Both the position numbers and the translations under genes were made by a program. DNA of 64,000 nt, from NCBI RefSeq assembly GCF_900188235.1, contig NZ_FZNT01000008.1, positions 1-64,000 of the forward strand. The letters run 5' to 3'. Of this stretch, positions 25,189 to 35,719 are shown one piece after another. Positions within the stretch are counted from its first letter, which is position 1, and each line of letters opens with the position of its first letter. This DNA is from Lutibacter agarilyticus. Its GTDB lineage: Bacteria; Bacteroidota; Bacteroidia; Flavobacteriales; Flavobacteriaceae. The notes beneath the pieces are model-generated. The model did no database searches, was not told the origin of the DNA, and was given only the letters and a program-made list of their open reading frames with translations.

Positions 25189-26904
25189 TTATTTCTTTTT
25201 CAATCTGTTTTGAAGTTGATAATTATATAATGAACTAATTGCAGGTATCTGATTTTGATTTTCAATATACGCATTAGGTGTATAATCTATTTTTATTGGA
25301 TGATTGGCATGAAACCCAATTAACCTAGCTGATATACCGTTAATTATTCCATTTAAAAGAATTGGTTTATTTAAGCTTTCAGGTATGTTTGCAAAATTAA
25401 TATCAATATTAAACATTGTACTAAAAGCGCCATGAGCAGGATGCCAAAATTTTGAACCTCCCGACTTAAATAAAGGATACTTTAATGTTTCGTGCACTGG
25501 TGCATCAATGTAAACCTTAATATTATCGAATAAATTTTGTTGGTTTGCACCACTATGCTGATCTAAAATAGGCTGCTGCTCTATTGTACAATTTGTATAC
25601 ACACATTTTGTAGAACGTGTATTAAAACTCAACGGATGCCTAACCTTATTTTTAATGTAAAGGTTTTCTACTAAAACATTATGAACCTCACCCATAGAAA
25701 CAGAATAGTGTGCTAATTTATCACCATAAGTAATAACATCCTGTATGGTTACATTTGAAATATCATCTGTTAAAATACCGCTATCTGCATTTTTAAATCG
25801 AACATTTTTTACCCAACCGTTCATTAAACTAGTTAAGTATATAGCGTTGTTTCCTTCTTCTAAGTGATGTGGTAAATCTGGATATAAAGGAAACTCAAAA
25901 GCTATATTTTCAATACCAACCTCCTCTATATGCTCCCATTCAGTAATGGCACAATGCCAGTCTGTTTTAATATCGTGTAATAAAGGCGCTTTAATATAAA
26001 CCGTATTTTTATCTATTTTAGTAACCAATACCATTTGTGTAACCAACGGACTTTCTGGATTATCCCAATGATGTTTTCCAATTTCTATATTTTGGTTGTC
26101 GTACAAGTGCTTTAAAAAAGAACCTTCTTTGCCATCTTTATTAAACCAACATAGTTTATAGGTTTCTCCAACCTTAACTTTTGAGGCGTCATCTACTTGA
26201 ATTTTAAAATCACCTTGTTTTCCTGATAATCCTTTTGCATAAGTAGTGATAGGTTGATTGTACTTTGGAATGTTATAAGATTTATAAAACTTTCCCTTTT
26301 TAGCTACCCAAATAAAAGCTCCAGACCATGAGTATTGTGAAAAAGTGTTATCCACACCATTTTGTGGTTCTCTTTGTTTTTTATCAAAAACAGAAAGATA
26401 TGCCATCAACTCTTCATGCTCGGGTGGATCTTGAACAAAACGTAGAGATCTTTGGAAATACAAAACAGTTCCTTTTTCACCAGCACCAACACCTCTCAAA
26501 ACCGTTTTACTACGATTTATATAGATAATTTTACTGATGTTAAATTTTCCAGAAGGAATATTTATTACCACATAGCCTTCTAATTCATCTGCTTTTTTAA
26601 CGGCGTCAATAAAGGCTTTACTATCATCAATATCATCATTGGGTTTTGCACCAAAATCGGTTACATTTAAATAATGATCATATTGTTTTGGTGTTTCCTT
26701 TTCTCCAAAATGATAACCTGCAAAAGAGAAATCTGGCAAATAATTTTCTTTGATTACTTTTTTGTTTACCAAAATTTCTGGCATTTTAGCTTCTTGAGAA
26801 AATGCAGTGTTTAGCACAAATACCCCTACAAAAACTAATACTTTAGTATTAAATAGATACTTATTCTTTCTTTCTTTTTTAGATTTATTGCCCATAACAT
26901 TCAT
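25189..26904 (-). CDS. Secreted parallel beta-helix protein (putative polysaccharide lyase or hydrolase)
   Basis: A 571-residue protein. The upstream Lys/Arg-rich MNVMGNKSKKERKNK precedes the hydrophobic signal (about 20-37, ending NTAFSQ), so Met4 is an alternative start. The signature LPDFSFAGYHFGEKETP (about 54-70) links it with the other three beta-helix proteins here. A pectate-lyase-superfamily helix follows (VTDFGAKPNDDIDDSKAFIDAV, then IPSGKFNISKIIYINRSKTVLRGVG). Near the C-terminus, HSGANQQNLFDNI and HPAHGAFSTMF carry conserved His residues. The gene lies 106 bp downstream of a GH106 gene. No catalytic assignment is possible from sequence alone. Confidence 0.72.
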   Translation of the reverse strand: MNVMGNKSKKERKNKYLFNTKVLVFVGVFVLNTAFSQEAKMPEILVNKKVIKENYLPDFSFAGYHFGEKETPKQYDHYLNVTDFGAKPNDDIDDSKAFIDAVKKADELEGYVVINIPSGKFNISKIIYINRSKTVLRGVGAGEKGTVLYFQRSLRFVQDPPEHEELMAYLSVFDKKQREPQNGVDNTFSQYSWSGAFIWVAKKGKFYKSYNIPKYNQPITTYAKGLSGKQGDFKIQVDDASKVKVGETYKLCWFNKDGKEGSFLKHLYDNQNIEIGKHHWDNPESPLVTQMVLVTKIDKNTVYIKAPLLHDIKTDWHCAITEWEHIEEVGIENIAFEFPLYPDLPHHLEEGNNAIYLTSLMNGWVKNVRFKNADSGILTDDISNVTIQDVITYGDKLAHYSVSMGEVHNVLVENLYIKNKVRHPLSFNTRSTKCVYTNCTIEQQPILDQHSGANQQNLFDNIKVYIDAPVHETLKYPLFKSGGSKFWHPAHGAFSTMFNIDINFANIPESLNKPILLNGIINGISARLIGFHANHPIKIDYTPNAYIENQNQIPAISSLYNYQLQNRLKKK

Positions 26905-27010
26905 TTTATCAGCGTGTTGTTATTATTTGCTCAAAAAAACCTTTCAAAAAATTATAAACCATTCTATTTGTAGCTACGTTTACATTCCAAAAAGATATAT
27001 TTATTGTTCA

Positions 27011-30000
27011 TTACTTAATTGTTTTGTATTGTTTAAACGTTATCATAATTGGCCCAACTAATCCTGCTGGTATTAAATCATCTCCTTTTTTAAAGAAATT
27101 ATATGTTGTAAACGTGGTACGCTTACCTAGTGGTGCAGGCTCATTATTCTTATACCATTCTGGCATCTCCTTTGAATCGTAATACCCCGAAAGGTCTGGA
27201 TAATTTTCATCACCAATTAATCTATTCGTCCATTGATTGGTAATTTCAATTTTCAAAACATTTCCTCCTTTTTTCACAGCATCCGTAATGTCTATTTGAT
27301 AAGGCGCTTTCCAAATAACACCTAAATCTTTTCCGTTTAAAATTACTTTTGCAGCAATGTCTACCTTGCCTAAATCTAGTATTAACTTTACATCCTTAGC
27401 AAGCACCTTTTTATTTATATTGAAAGATTTCTCATAAATAGCAGTACCAGAAAAATACTTTATCTCTTCATTGCTATGTGTAGTCCAATCTATTAATTCA
27501 GAAAAATTAAATGTTTTTTGTTCCGATTTTATCGTTGGAAATGACACTTTCCAATTAGATGAAATATCAACATTTTCAGAAATTTGTTTTACTTTAATCG
27601 TTTTTGTTTCACCGTTATTTAATTTTACATTATAAACTCCAGCTTTTGAAATATTAAATTCAATCTTATTTTCTTTTGATAAAACAGCTTGAACTAATGG
27701 GGTATTTAAGGCATAATCGGCTTGAATACTCGTTACATTATTTGACGACTCTCTAAATACAACAAATACAGATCCTTCAGAAGACAATTTAACAATAGTA
27801 ATAGTTGTGCCATTTTTATTATGATTGAAGGCTGCAACTTTTGTAATTTCTCCATTCAATTGATTCCATAGCTCTGGAATTTTATTCGCCACATTAAAGG
27901 TACATTTGAAGGTCTTTTCATTTTCAGTTGGATTGTAAAAGAAGTAAATATCTTCATTTTCAGTTTTACGGTGCGTGTACCCAATATCATTTCCGTCTTC
28001 AATAACTAAATCTTTAGGAATATTGTATGAATTATAAATTTCTTCCCATGGTTTGTTTTTTAAAGTATTAGGTGCACTCCAAATTAATTTTACCAATTTT
28101 TCAAATTCCTGTTTATCTACTAAAGAATTGTTATAACCTCCTAATTGTTCAGGCTTATCACCCGTAATTATAATGCCCTTTTCAGCTAACTCGGCTATTT
28201 TTCTTAAGGTAGAAAGTTTTACCTCCTTCATGTTTTTTAAATTCAGCATATAATAGGAAATACCATTGGGTAATACCATTTTATGATCTTTTACAGTAAT
28301 TCTATTGATCATTGCATCCGAATTAATACAATCAAAATTTACATAATCTGGTAATTTTGGACTAATGGAATTTACTTTATAAGATGAATTAGGTGTTCCA
28401 TCCCCAACAAATACTAGTAAGTCTGAAACAGGGATTCCTTTTCGTAACATATATTGACCACGTGCCAAATATTTGAACCAAGATTTCCCAGCATTGTCCC
28501 ACCAAGTTTGCGTTCTATCAATATGAGAACCCCAAATCCCCATAGTCATTCCAGGTGCTACATTTGTATTGGCTTGGTGAGCGTAACGATGGAACATAAA
28601 TTCGTTAATACCCAAAGTCCAAGCTTTATCTCCAGATAGTTTCATTTGCCCTGGGTGACTTCTCCAATTCACTTTTGGTAGTGCTGTAAATGCCTCTGCA
28701 GATACAATATTCTTACCATAAATACGGGCTCCAGATACAGCTGTTTCTGTTTTAAAATACCCACGCATCCAAAATTCTCCCATTGGGATATCTACTTTCT
28801 TAGTGGCATCTAGTTCGTTAAATGCAGCATTAAAACTGTAGGGCTCCACATAACTTATCAACCCTTCATCATGGCATAACTCTGTAAAATAATCGAAGTA
28901 ATTATCGGTCATCATTTTACTAGTAAAATTCCGCATATCCCACAAAACACGTTCTGTGGTATCTGTATTCTCTACATAACGTCCTGCATATAATGGTAGA
29001 AAGTCCATGATATCATACCCGAAATGTTCTTTAAAATAGTTCTCGTATCCTAGTGTCCAATTTTGACCACCTACCTCATAACTATCAATTTCTATATATT
29101 GCAAAGCATTGGGTGCTACTGGTTTTGAAACATCAATAACATTCTTTACATAACCATCAAAAAAAGTTTTAAAGGAAGCTTTACTCATTTTATCTACTTC
29201 CCATCCTCGACCTTCATCTGATGCAGGACCATTAACGGCCCCAGTGATGGTATATCCAAAACGCATGATGGTCCAATTCCCATTTGGCAACTTTGTTTTT
29301 AGCACGCCATTGTTGTTAACAAATTCGGTTAGATTGATAATTTCATCTTTCTTTACAATCATATTTTCTGGCGCTTGATCTAAAGATGGTAGCCTATGAT
29401 TTTCTTGCATAAATAAACTAGTGCGTGCCAACATATCATTAAACCTATAAACTCCGGTTAAGTTTATTTCTGAAATTTCAAAATCCATATCGGTTACAAA
29501 ACGAAAATAACGAGCTGTAATGGCATCAAAATGTTTGTCTATAGCATACTCTTTTTTACCTTGGCGCAATACTTTGAAATCTACAACATCTTTAAAATTA
29601 ATACCATCATTAGACATTTGAAGTTTGGTAATACCATTTTCTTTTTTCTTTTCACAATTTAGATAGAAAGATCTCACAGTATGTGGTTTTTTAAAGTCCC
29701 ATTGAATCCATGACAAGCCTTTTTCTGGAACTTTTAGCCAGTTGCGTTCATCAATTTTACCATCAATAACCATATCTATGTTAAAGTCTGAACTTGAGCT
29801 TGTAACTTCTGGTTTTATTTCAGATGTTATAACTTCAGATTCTAAAGCAGGATATGCAATAACAGCTACATCTTTGTAATAATCACCTCGTTTTGTAGGG
29901 TCAGGCAATTTCAAATTTATTTTACCTCCTTCTACAACCATTTCACGATGTACAATTTGTTTCATTGAATGTTCGGCAGTAACCCAAGGACCACCACTTG

Positions 30001-30358
30001 AAGTCCATCCATCACAATTATGCACTCCAAAGCTTAAACCAAGTCGCTCACATTCTGCTGCAGCATGTCCAATCTTATCAATATGCTCAGGCGAATTAAA
30101 TTTCTCATCGCCATCTTTTATATAAGCAGAAACATTGAAAAGGATAATTCCACCGATACCAGCATCGGCCATGGCTTCAAAATCTTTAGTTAACCCTACT
30201 TTACTCATGTTACTATTCATGACATGCATCCATGTTCGTGGTCTGTTTTCTGGAGCCGGATTAACGAATTCATTATCTAATACCATTTTTTGTTTAACCT
30301 GAGCTTGTGAAAAATTACATGCCATTAAGGTAAGTATCGTATAAATTACTTTTTTCAT
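27011..30358 (-). CDS. GH106 alpha-L-rhamnosidase
   Basis: A 1115-residue secreted enzyme (signal about 1-19, SQAQ) of usual GH106 length. The TIM barrel begins with RPRTWMHVMNSNMSKVGLTKDFEAMADAGIGGIILFN (family hallmark), followed by FGVHNCDGWTSSGGPWVT. Candidate catalytic residues are Glu423 in YIEIDSYE and Glu555 in VSAEAFTA, 132 residues apart. The C-terminal beta domain with LNGKDLGVIWKAPYQIDITDAV resembles the GH2-type sugar-binding fold. The enzyme would hydrolyse alpha-L-rhamnosides in the periplasm. It is 13 bp downstream of a second, diverged GH106 gene, so the pair is co-transcribed. Confidence 0.93.
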   Translation of the reverse strand: MKKVIYTILTLMACNFSQAQVKQKMVLDNEFVNPAPENRPRTWMHVMNSNMSKVGLTKDFEAMADAGIGGIILFNVSAYIKDGDEKFNSPEHIDKIGHAAAECERLGLSFGVHNCDGWTSSGGPWVTAEHSMKQIVHREMVVEGGKINLKLPDPTKRGDYYKDVAVIAYPALESEVITSEIKPEVTSSSSDFNIDMVIDGKIDERNWLKVPEKGLSWIQWDFKKPHTVRSFYLNCEKKKENGITKLQMSNDGINFKDVVDFKVLRQGKKEYAIDKHFDAITARYFRFVTDMDFEISEINLTGVYRFNDMLARTSLFMQENHRLPSLDQAPENMIVKKDEIINLTEFVNNNGVLKTKLPNGNWTIMRFGYTITGAVNGPASDEGRGWEVDKMSKASFKTFFDGYVKNVIDVSKPVAPNALQYIEIDSYEVGGQNWTLGYENYFKEHFGYDIMDFLPLYAGRYVENTDTTERVLWDMRNFTSKMMTDNYFDYFTELCHDEGLISYVEPYSFNAAFNELDATKKVDIPMGEFWMRGYFKTETAVSGARIYGKNIVSAEAFTALPKVNWRSHPGQMKLSGDKAWTLGINEFMFHRYAHQANTNVAPGMTMGIWGSHIDRTQTWWDNAGKSWFKYLARGQYMLRKGIPVSDLLVFVGDGTPNSSYKVNSISPKLPDYVNFDCINSDAMINRITVKDHKMVLPNGISYYMLNLKNMKEVKLSTLRKIAELAEKGIIITGDKPEQLGGYNNSLVDKQEFEKLVKLIWSAPNTLKNKPWEEIYNSYNIPKDLVIEDGNDIGYTHRKTENEDIYFFYNPTENEKTFKCTFNVANKIPELWNQLNGEITKVAAFNHNKNGTTITIVKLSSEGSVFVVFRESSNNVTSIQADYALNTPLVQAVLSKENKIEFNISKAGVYNVKLNNGETKTIKVKQISENVDISSNWKVSFPTIKSEQKTFNFSELIDWTTHSNEEIKYFSGTAIYEKSFNINKKVLAKDVKLILDLGKVDIAAKVILNGKDLGVIWKAPYQIDITDAVKKGGNVLKIEITNQWTNRLIGDENYPDLSGYYDSKEMPEWYKNNEPAPLGKRTTFTTYNFFKKGDDLIPAGLVGPIMITFKQYKTIK

Positions 30359-30371
30359 TATTTATAAATTT

Positions 30372-33300
30372 TTACTTAATTATTTTTTCTTCTTTAAAAA
30401 ATATACTAACTGGTCCTAAAAGTCCTGACGACATAAGTTCATCTCCTTTTTTATAAAATTGTCCCGCATCAAAGGTGGTTCTTGGTCCTTTTGGCAGGGG
30501 TTGGTTATTTATATACCAATCTGGCATTTTACTATCATCTTTAGGTATGTAACTTGATAAATTATAACCGTCATCTTGTTTAGGAAAGCGTTCATCACCA
30601 ATTAATTTATTAGTCCATTGGTTGAATACTTTTACTTCTATGGTATTTTCACCTTTTACGAGATTGTTACTTATATCCAATGTGAACGGCGCTATCCAAA
30701 GTACACCAGCATTTTTCCCGTTTATAAATACTTCTGCTGTAATACTTACATTTCCTAAATCTAATATTGCTTTGTCTGATTCTTTTAGCTTTTTAGAAAT
30801 AGTGAAATTTTTACGATAAATAGCTTCACCTGAGTAATATTTGATATTTTCATTAGCATTATCTTTCCAATCTGTTAATGTTTCAAATTTAAGATTCACT
30901 GCATAATCATTTTCTTCCAAAAATTCTACATCCCAAGAGGTATTCAAACTAATAGGCTTAACTATTTCTTTAGATTTTATGCTAAAAATTTTTGTTTTTC
31001 CATTGCTTAGCTTTAAGCTATAATCTCCTGATTTATCAGATACAGCTATGATATTATTCGATTCGTCGAAATGGTATTCATTAGCGTCATTTACTTCAAC
31101 AATGGAAATAACGTTATTGGCATTTTCTCTAAAAATAATAAAAGCAGATTCTAATGGCTTTAAATTTAACCAAACGATTGTTTCTTTTTCATTAGTTTTA
31201 AAACGTGCAATTTTTGTAATTTCTCCAGTAGTAGCATCCCATAATTCTGGAATTTTATTACCAACTCTAAACTTACATTCGTAATTAGCAGGCTGCTCTT
31301 TTTCATTATAAAAAAAGTAAATATCAGCTTCCTTAGATTTCCGGTGTTCAAATTCTATATCTTTATCTTTTATTGTAAAGTCTGCTTGTACATTGTTAAA
31401 ATTATATGAAGTAATGCAATTTGGTTTGCTCCAGATGTAAGCAACTAATTCTTCAAACATCTTTATATTACTTTCGGAATTTTTATACCCCGTTAACTTT
31501 TTTGGTTTATTTCCAACAATTGGAATACCTGCATCAACAATTGCTTTTAATCTTTTTAAAGTTGGTAGCGCCATTAAATCAACATCTTGAAGAACTAAAT
31601 GACTATAAGCATTTCCTTCTGGTAGTACAAGTGTTTTATTTTTTATGACAGTACGATTGATTAAAACGTCGGTATTTGTACAATCGAAATTTAAGCCTGT
31701 TGGTATTTTGATATTTAATTCTTTGCGTTTAAAACCATCTTTATGTGGTACATCGCCAACAAATACTAATACATCTGCCACAGGATACCCTTGTCGCAAT
31801 AAGTAACTACCGCGTGTTATGTATTGAAACCAAGCAGAACCTGCATTCATCCACCAAGGTTGCGTTCTGTCTATATGCGAACCCCAAGTTCCCATCGTCA
31901 ATCCTGGTTTTACATTGGTATTGGGTTGGTGTACATAGCGATGAAACATAAATTCGTTTACACCCTTAACCCAAGCCATATCACCCCAAATTTTGGCCAT
32001 TGCTGGATGCATTTTCCAATTGACATCTGGAGTCGCTGTAAAGGCTTCTGCCGAGATAATATTTTTCCCATAAATATGGGCGCCATCTATGGTTCCAGTT
32101 AGTCTTTTTTGATTTTTCCTACCCATCCAAAACTCGGTCATTGGCAAATCAATATATTTAGAAATATCAAGAGGACTCAAAGGACCTTCTCCATAAGGTT
32201 CTATGTAACTTTTTAAACCATTTTCATTGCACAACTCCGTAAAATATTTAAAGTAATTATTGGTTGCTAAATTGCAGTATACTTCATTAAGATCATAAGA
32301 AATAGCACTAGTAGTTTCGGAATTTTCTACATAACGACCTGCAAAAATGGGTAAGAACGAGATGATATCATACCCCTTTTCTTTATTGAATATTGATTCA
32401 AAGTTGTTGGTCCAGTTTTGCCCACCCATTTCATAACTATCAATCTCAATATATTGTAAGGCGTTTGGCGCTACTTTTTTTGTATTGTCAATGACCTTTT
32501 TTGAAAAAGCATCAAAATGAATTTTAAATGCTTTTCTACTAAATTTATCACATTCTAAACCAATACCCGATTTAGAGGCTGGCCAATTGGTTGCTCCTGT
32601 AGATGTATATCCAAATCTCATCACCATCCATTTCCCTTTTGTTAATTTAGTTTGTAATATTCCTTCTTTTGAAAGTGAACCTGTTAAATTTAAGATGGAT
32701 GACATGGGGATAACATTTACATTTTTGGAATTTTTAACTATATCCAAATAATTTTCAGGCGAGCCTAACCCGCTAAACTTTAAATAATCTTTATAGGGGC
32801 GTGTTTGTGTTAAGTTGATTTCTCTAATATTGATTGATTTTTCAAAAGACACTCGAAAATATCTTGCGCTAATTGCATCAAATTGTTCGCTGATAATTCT
32901 TTTCTTTTTACCAATTCGGGTAGCGTATTTAAACGTCTTAATCTTTGTGTAATTTTTTCCATCATCCGATATTTCGAGAGCAGCAACAATACCTTCACCA
33001 AAATAGGAAACATATACCGAACTTATTTTATGTAGTTGTTCATAATCAAAAGTAATTGAGGGATCGTAATCACTAGTTTTCTTCAATTCTGAAGATTTTT
33101 CATTCCAATTATCAGTAGCAATACCAATATCAAATTTTTTATCTGAAGCTGTAATTACGGGTTTAGCATTAGCATCTATAATTTCGGTTTCAAATGCTGG
33201 ATACGCAATAACGGCAATATCTTTATAAAAGCCTTCAATAGTAGTAGGTTGCAATAGCGGCTTATTTATGATACCTCCGTCTAAAATAGTTTCGCTCCAA

Positions 33301-33698
33301 ACTACCATTTTCATACTTTGTTCTGGGGTAATCCAAGGACCACCGCTTGAAGTCCAACCATCACAATTATGCACCCCAAAAGTTAAATTTAAACGTTCAC
33401 ATTCTTTAGCTGTATGCGTAAGTATGTCGTGATGTTCATCTGAGTTATAATCAACATTTCCGTAAGGTATTTTGTTGGCAATATTAAATAACAAAATACC
33501 ACCTTGTCCTGCTGCAGCTATTGCTTCTAAATCTTTGGTCATCCCCACCTTACTCATATTACCACTCATGGCATGCATCCAGGTTTTCGGTTTTACAGAA
33601 TTTGGTGGTGATTTAAAAGTTTTTTCTAAGTTTTGACTACTTACCTCTGAACATACAGTTAGAAATAGAATAGATAGAATTCGTGATATATTTTTCAT
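30372..33698 (-). CDS. GH106 alpha-L-rhamnosidase
   Basis: A 1108-residue paralogue of the neighbouring GH106 with signal peptide (about 1-22). The same landmarks are present: KPKTWMHAMSGNMSKVGMTKDLEAIAAAGQGGILLFN, GVHNCDGWTSSGGPWIT, Glu418 in YIEIDSYEMGG and Glu551 in ISAEAFTA, and the C-terminal INGKNAGVLWIAPFTLDI domain. The two proteins align along their whole length but differ at many positions, so they probably cleave different rhamnosyl linkages or sulfation states. It is first of the pair, preceded by a 196-bp gap (33699-33894) in which I find no copy of the PUL promoter motif. Confidence 0.93.
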   Translation of the reverse strand: MKNISRILSILFLTVCSEVSSQNLEKTFKSPPNSVKPKTWMHAMSGNMSKVGMTKDLEAIAAAGQGGILLFNIANKIPYGNVDYNSDEHHDILTHTAKECERLNLTFGVHNCDGWTSSGGPWITPEQSMKMVVWSETILDGGIINKPLLQPTTIEGFYKDIAVIAYPAFETEIIDANAKPVITASDKKFDIGIATDNWNEKSSELKKTSDYDPSITFDYEQLHKISSVYVSYFGEGIVAALEISDDGKNYTKIKTFKYATRIGKKKRIISEQFDAISARYFRVSFEKSINIREINLTQTRPYKDYLKFSGLGSPENYLDIVKNSKNVNVIPMSSILNLTGSLSKEGILQTKLTKGKWMVMRFGYTSTGATNWPASKSGIGLECDKFSRKAFKIHFDAFSKKVIDNTKKVAPNALQYIEIDSYEMGGQNWTNNFESIFNKEKGYDIISFLPIFAGRYVENSETTSAISYDLNEVYCNLATNNYFKYFTELCNENGLKSYIEPYGEGPLSPLDISKYIDLPMTEFWMGRKNQKRLTGTIDGAHIYGKNIISAEAFTATPDVNWKMHPAMAKIWGDMAWVKGVNEFMFHRYVHQPNTNVKPGLTMGTWGSHIDRTQPWWMNAGSAWFQYITRGSYLLRQGYPVADVLVFVGDVPHKDGFKRKELNIKIPTGLNFDCTNTDVLINRTVIKNKTLVLPEGNAYSHLVLQDVDLMALPTLKRLKAIVDAGIPIVGNKPKKLTGYKNSESNIKMFEELVAYIWSKPNCITSYNFNNVQADFTIKDKDIEFEHRKSKEADIYFFYNEKEQPANYECKFRVGNKIPELWDATTGEITKIARFKTNEKETIVWLNLKPLESAFIIFRENANNVISIVEVNDANEYHFDESNNIIAVSDKSGDYSLKLSNGKTKIFSIKSKEIVKPISLNTSWDVEFLEENDYAVNLKFETLTDWKDNANENIKYYSGEAIYRKNFTISKKLKESDKAILDLGNVSITAEVFINGKNAGVLWIAPFTLDISNNLVKGENTIEVKVFNQWTNKLIGDERFPKQDDGYNLSSYIPKDDSKMPDWYINNQPLPKGPRTTFDAGQFYKKGDELMSSGLLGPVSIFFKEEKIIK

Positions 33699-33894
33699 TC
33701 GTTTAAATTTTCTGGTGTAATCAAAATATAAAGATTTCTAAAAATTATAATACCTTTAACTTCGACCAAAAATTGATATTGCTTTTTTGAACCAACAAAG
33801 TTGACAGTAATTACCCACAACTTTTTATCGTAAGCTTTTGAAAATACCAATAGTTGTATTTATATGATTTTACTATTGATTTTTAATGTAAACT

Positions 33895-35307
33895 TTATCC
33901 ATTTGGCCCAACTTGGTTGGCAGACAAAACGCTGACAGATTTATTCCCTTTCCCCAACTCATCAGCTCCAATATCTTTCTTCCCTGTGCGAATTTGACCA
34001 TCCATATCATCAAGAACAAACTCATAGTTTCCTTTTGAATTATCAACTGCGGGACTATTTGATTTTATACTTGGAATACCATCGTTATCAAATTCAAACA
34101 TGGGATCTTTAATTATTAATCCACTATTTGGATGATTGTTTTTATTTCCTTTCCAAATAATATTTGCATCGAATTGAACACCATCCATTTTGGCTCCTAC
34201 ATCTTCTATAGCTTTATCACAATCATAAAAAATATTGTTCACTATTTTTAAATCTTGTGAACCACCATCACCGTTACTTATGAATGCTGAACTGTTTTTA
34301 CTAAACGTATTAAACCCAATGAAGCAATTAACAGGACGAATATGTGAGTATCCGGTTGGTTTTGATGCTTCTAATCTGCTAAAAAGGATTATCCCTGCAT
34401 TATCTCCAATAAATACATTGTTATACAACTTATGGTTACTGTCTGCAAAGCGAAGTTTAGAATTAAAAAAATAATTTCCATAGACTTTATGTTCTTGACC
34501 GTTACGAAGCGAAGTATGTGTGCAGTTTTTTACAGTATTGTACCTAAAAGTTACATCCCAACATTTGGCTGATAATACTCCTTCGGCATCTGCAGATAAA
34601 TTTTCAAACAAATTATGTTCAATAACCATATTTGCTCTACTGTTACCAAACTTACCATAACCCGGCTGCACGGCAGTGTTGTCATTATCAGCGTCACTAG
34701 TTGTAAAATCTTTAAAATAATTATGATGCACCCAGTTATTTTGTGCAATTTTACCGTTTGAACCTTGTAATGAAAGCATTGGCCCTCTAAAATTCTTATT
34801 CTGAAATGTATTATAACTCACTTCATTATTACTACCTGAAATAGCTAAATATGATGAACTCGTATTTGCATCTGTTTCTGAATCCTTGATACATTCATAT
34901 ACATTTCTGGTAAAAGTACAATGGGATGCAGAATTAAAAAGTCTATGATATGCCTCGTGCTTAAAAACAAATCCTTTGATAATCACATATTGCGTTGAAC
35001 CTTGGGTAACAAATCCATCTTTTCCATTTATAGTAACACCTCCAATGGTTTCAGCACGAATAATAATTGGTTCACTTTCTGTTCCCATTACATCTTTAAT
35101 GGAAATTTGACTACTTGTAGTATAAATACCATTTTTAACAATTATTTCGGTACCAGCTGTTGCCCTATTTACCTCAGTTTGTAACTGAGCAATAGATGTA
35201 ACAGTAACAGTGTTTGCAAACATTTGCAAACTTGATGCTAAGATGCAACAGATTATAAAGTTAATTTGCACTAGTCTTTTAGTCGTTTTTTTTGTAAACA
35301 TTATCAA
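33895..35307 (-). CDS. PL6-family (alginate lyase / chondroitinase-B-like) polysaccharide lyase
   Basis: A 470-residue secreted right-handed beta-helix protein (signal to about residue 31, MFANT). The PL6 opening VTSIAQLQTEVNRATAGTEIIVKNGIYT is followed by many strand-turn repeats. The probable catalytic pair is Lys248 in VLSAKCWD and Arg268 in TSLRNGQ, spaced like Lys and Arg of chondroitinase B. PL6 enzymes cleave uronate linkages by beta-elimination using Ca2+. Here the surrounding genes argue against alginate and for a sulfated uronate-rhamnose polymer. It has its own promoter with the PUL motif (35504-35558). Confidence 0.85.
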   Translation of the reverse strand: MIMFTKKTTKRLVQINFIICCILASSLQMFANTVTVTSIAQLQTEVNRATAGTEIIVKNGIYTTSSQISIKDVMGTESEPIIIRAETIGGVTINGKDGFVTQGSTQYVIIKGFVFKHEAYHRLFNSASHCTFTRNVYECIKDSETDANTSSSYLAISGSNNEVSYNTFQNKNFRGPMLSLQGSNGKIAQNNWVHHNYFKDFTTSDADNDNTAVQPGYGKFGNSRANMVIEHNLFENLSADAEGVLSAKCWDVTFRYNTVKNCTHTSLRNGQEHKVYGNYFFNSKLRFADSNHKLYNNVFIGDNAGIILFSRLEASKPTGYSHIRPVNCFIGFNTFSKNSSAFISNGDGGSQDLKIVNNIFYDCDKAIEDVGAKMDGVQFDANIIWKGNKNNHPNSGLIIKDPMFEFDNDGIPSIKSNSPAVDNSKGNYEFVLDDMDGQIRTGKKDIGADELGKGNKSVSVLSANQVGPNG

Positions 35308-35503
35308 TTTTCTTATTTCTGTAAATATTTGATGATTAACTAAATTATTTTCAATATATATTTATTGCCAATTACAATTAAATATTTGAATTTAAATTAG
35401 TACATCCATTTAATCCTCTTTTACCATTTGTCGAATTCAACACATATCCATTTCTTAGATACTGGTAAGTAATAATACTATCGTATGAGATTTTCAAAAC
35501 AGT

Positions 35504-35558
35504 CAAATTTACCAACTTACACACTCAATATTTAAGCACTATTGTATCATTACTTTCA
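35504..35558 (-). promoter_or_regulatory. Promoter with PUL regulatory motif, PL6 gene
   Basis: On the minus strand a TAAATTTG -7 box (35504-35511) is followed upstream, after exactly 24 bp, by GCACTATTGT...ATTA (35536-35558, plus-strand reading). This differs from the 25060 copy at only a few positions. The far inverted half seen at the other two sites is barely recognisable here. The transcript would have a leader of roughly 190 nt before the PL6 start at 35307. The remainder of the 412-bp gap (35308-35719) shows no gene. Confidence 0.7.
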
Positions 35559-35719
35559 TTATTGATGCGTATTTATATTATTGTCTCAAAAACGCTATTA
35601 TATTATTTTTAAGTTGAAGTCTTACATTCAACTCAATAATGACTAATAACAAAAGGAATTCAATCTGATTTTATAACTAAAACCTAAGTAGACATCCTAA
35701 AGAAATCTAGTTTTAAAAT

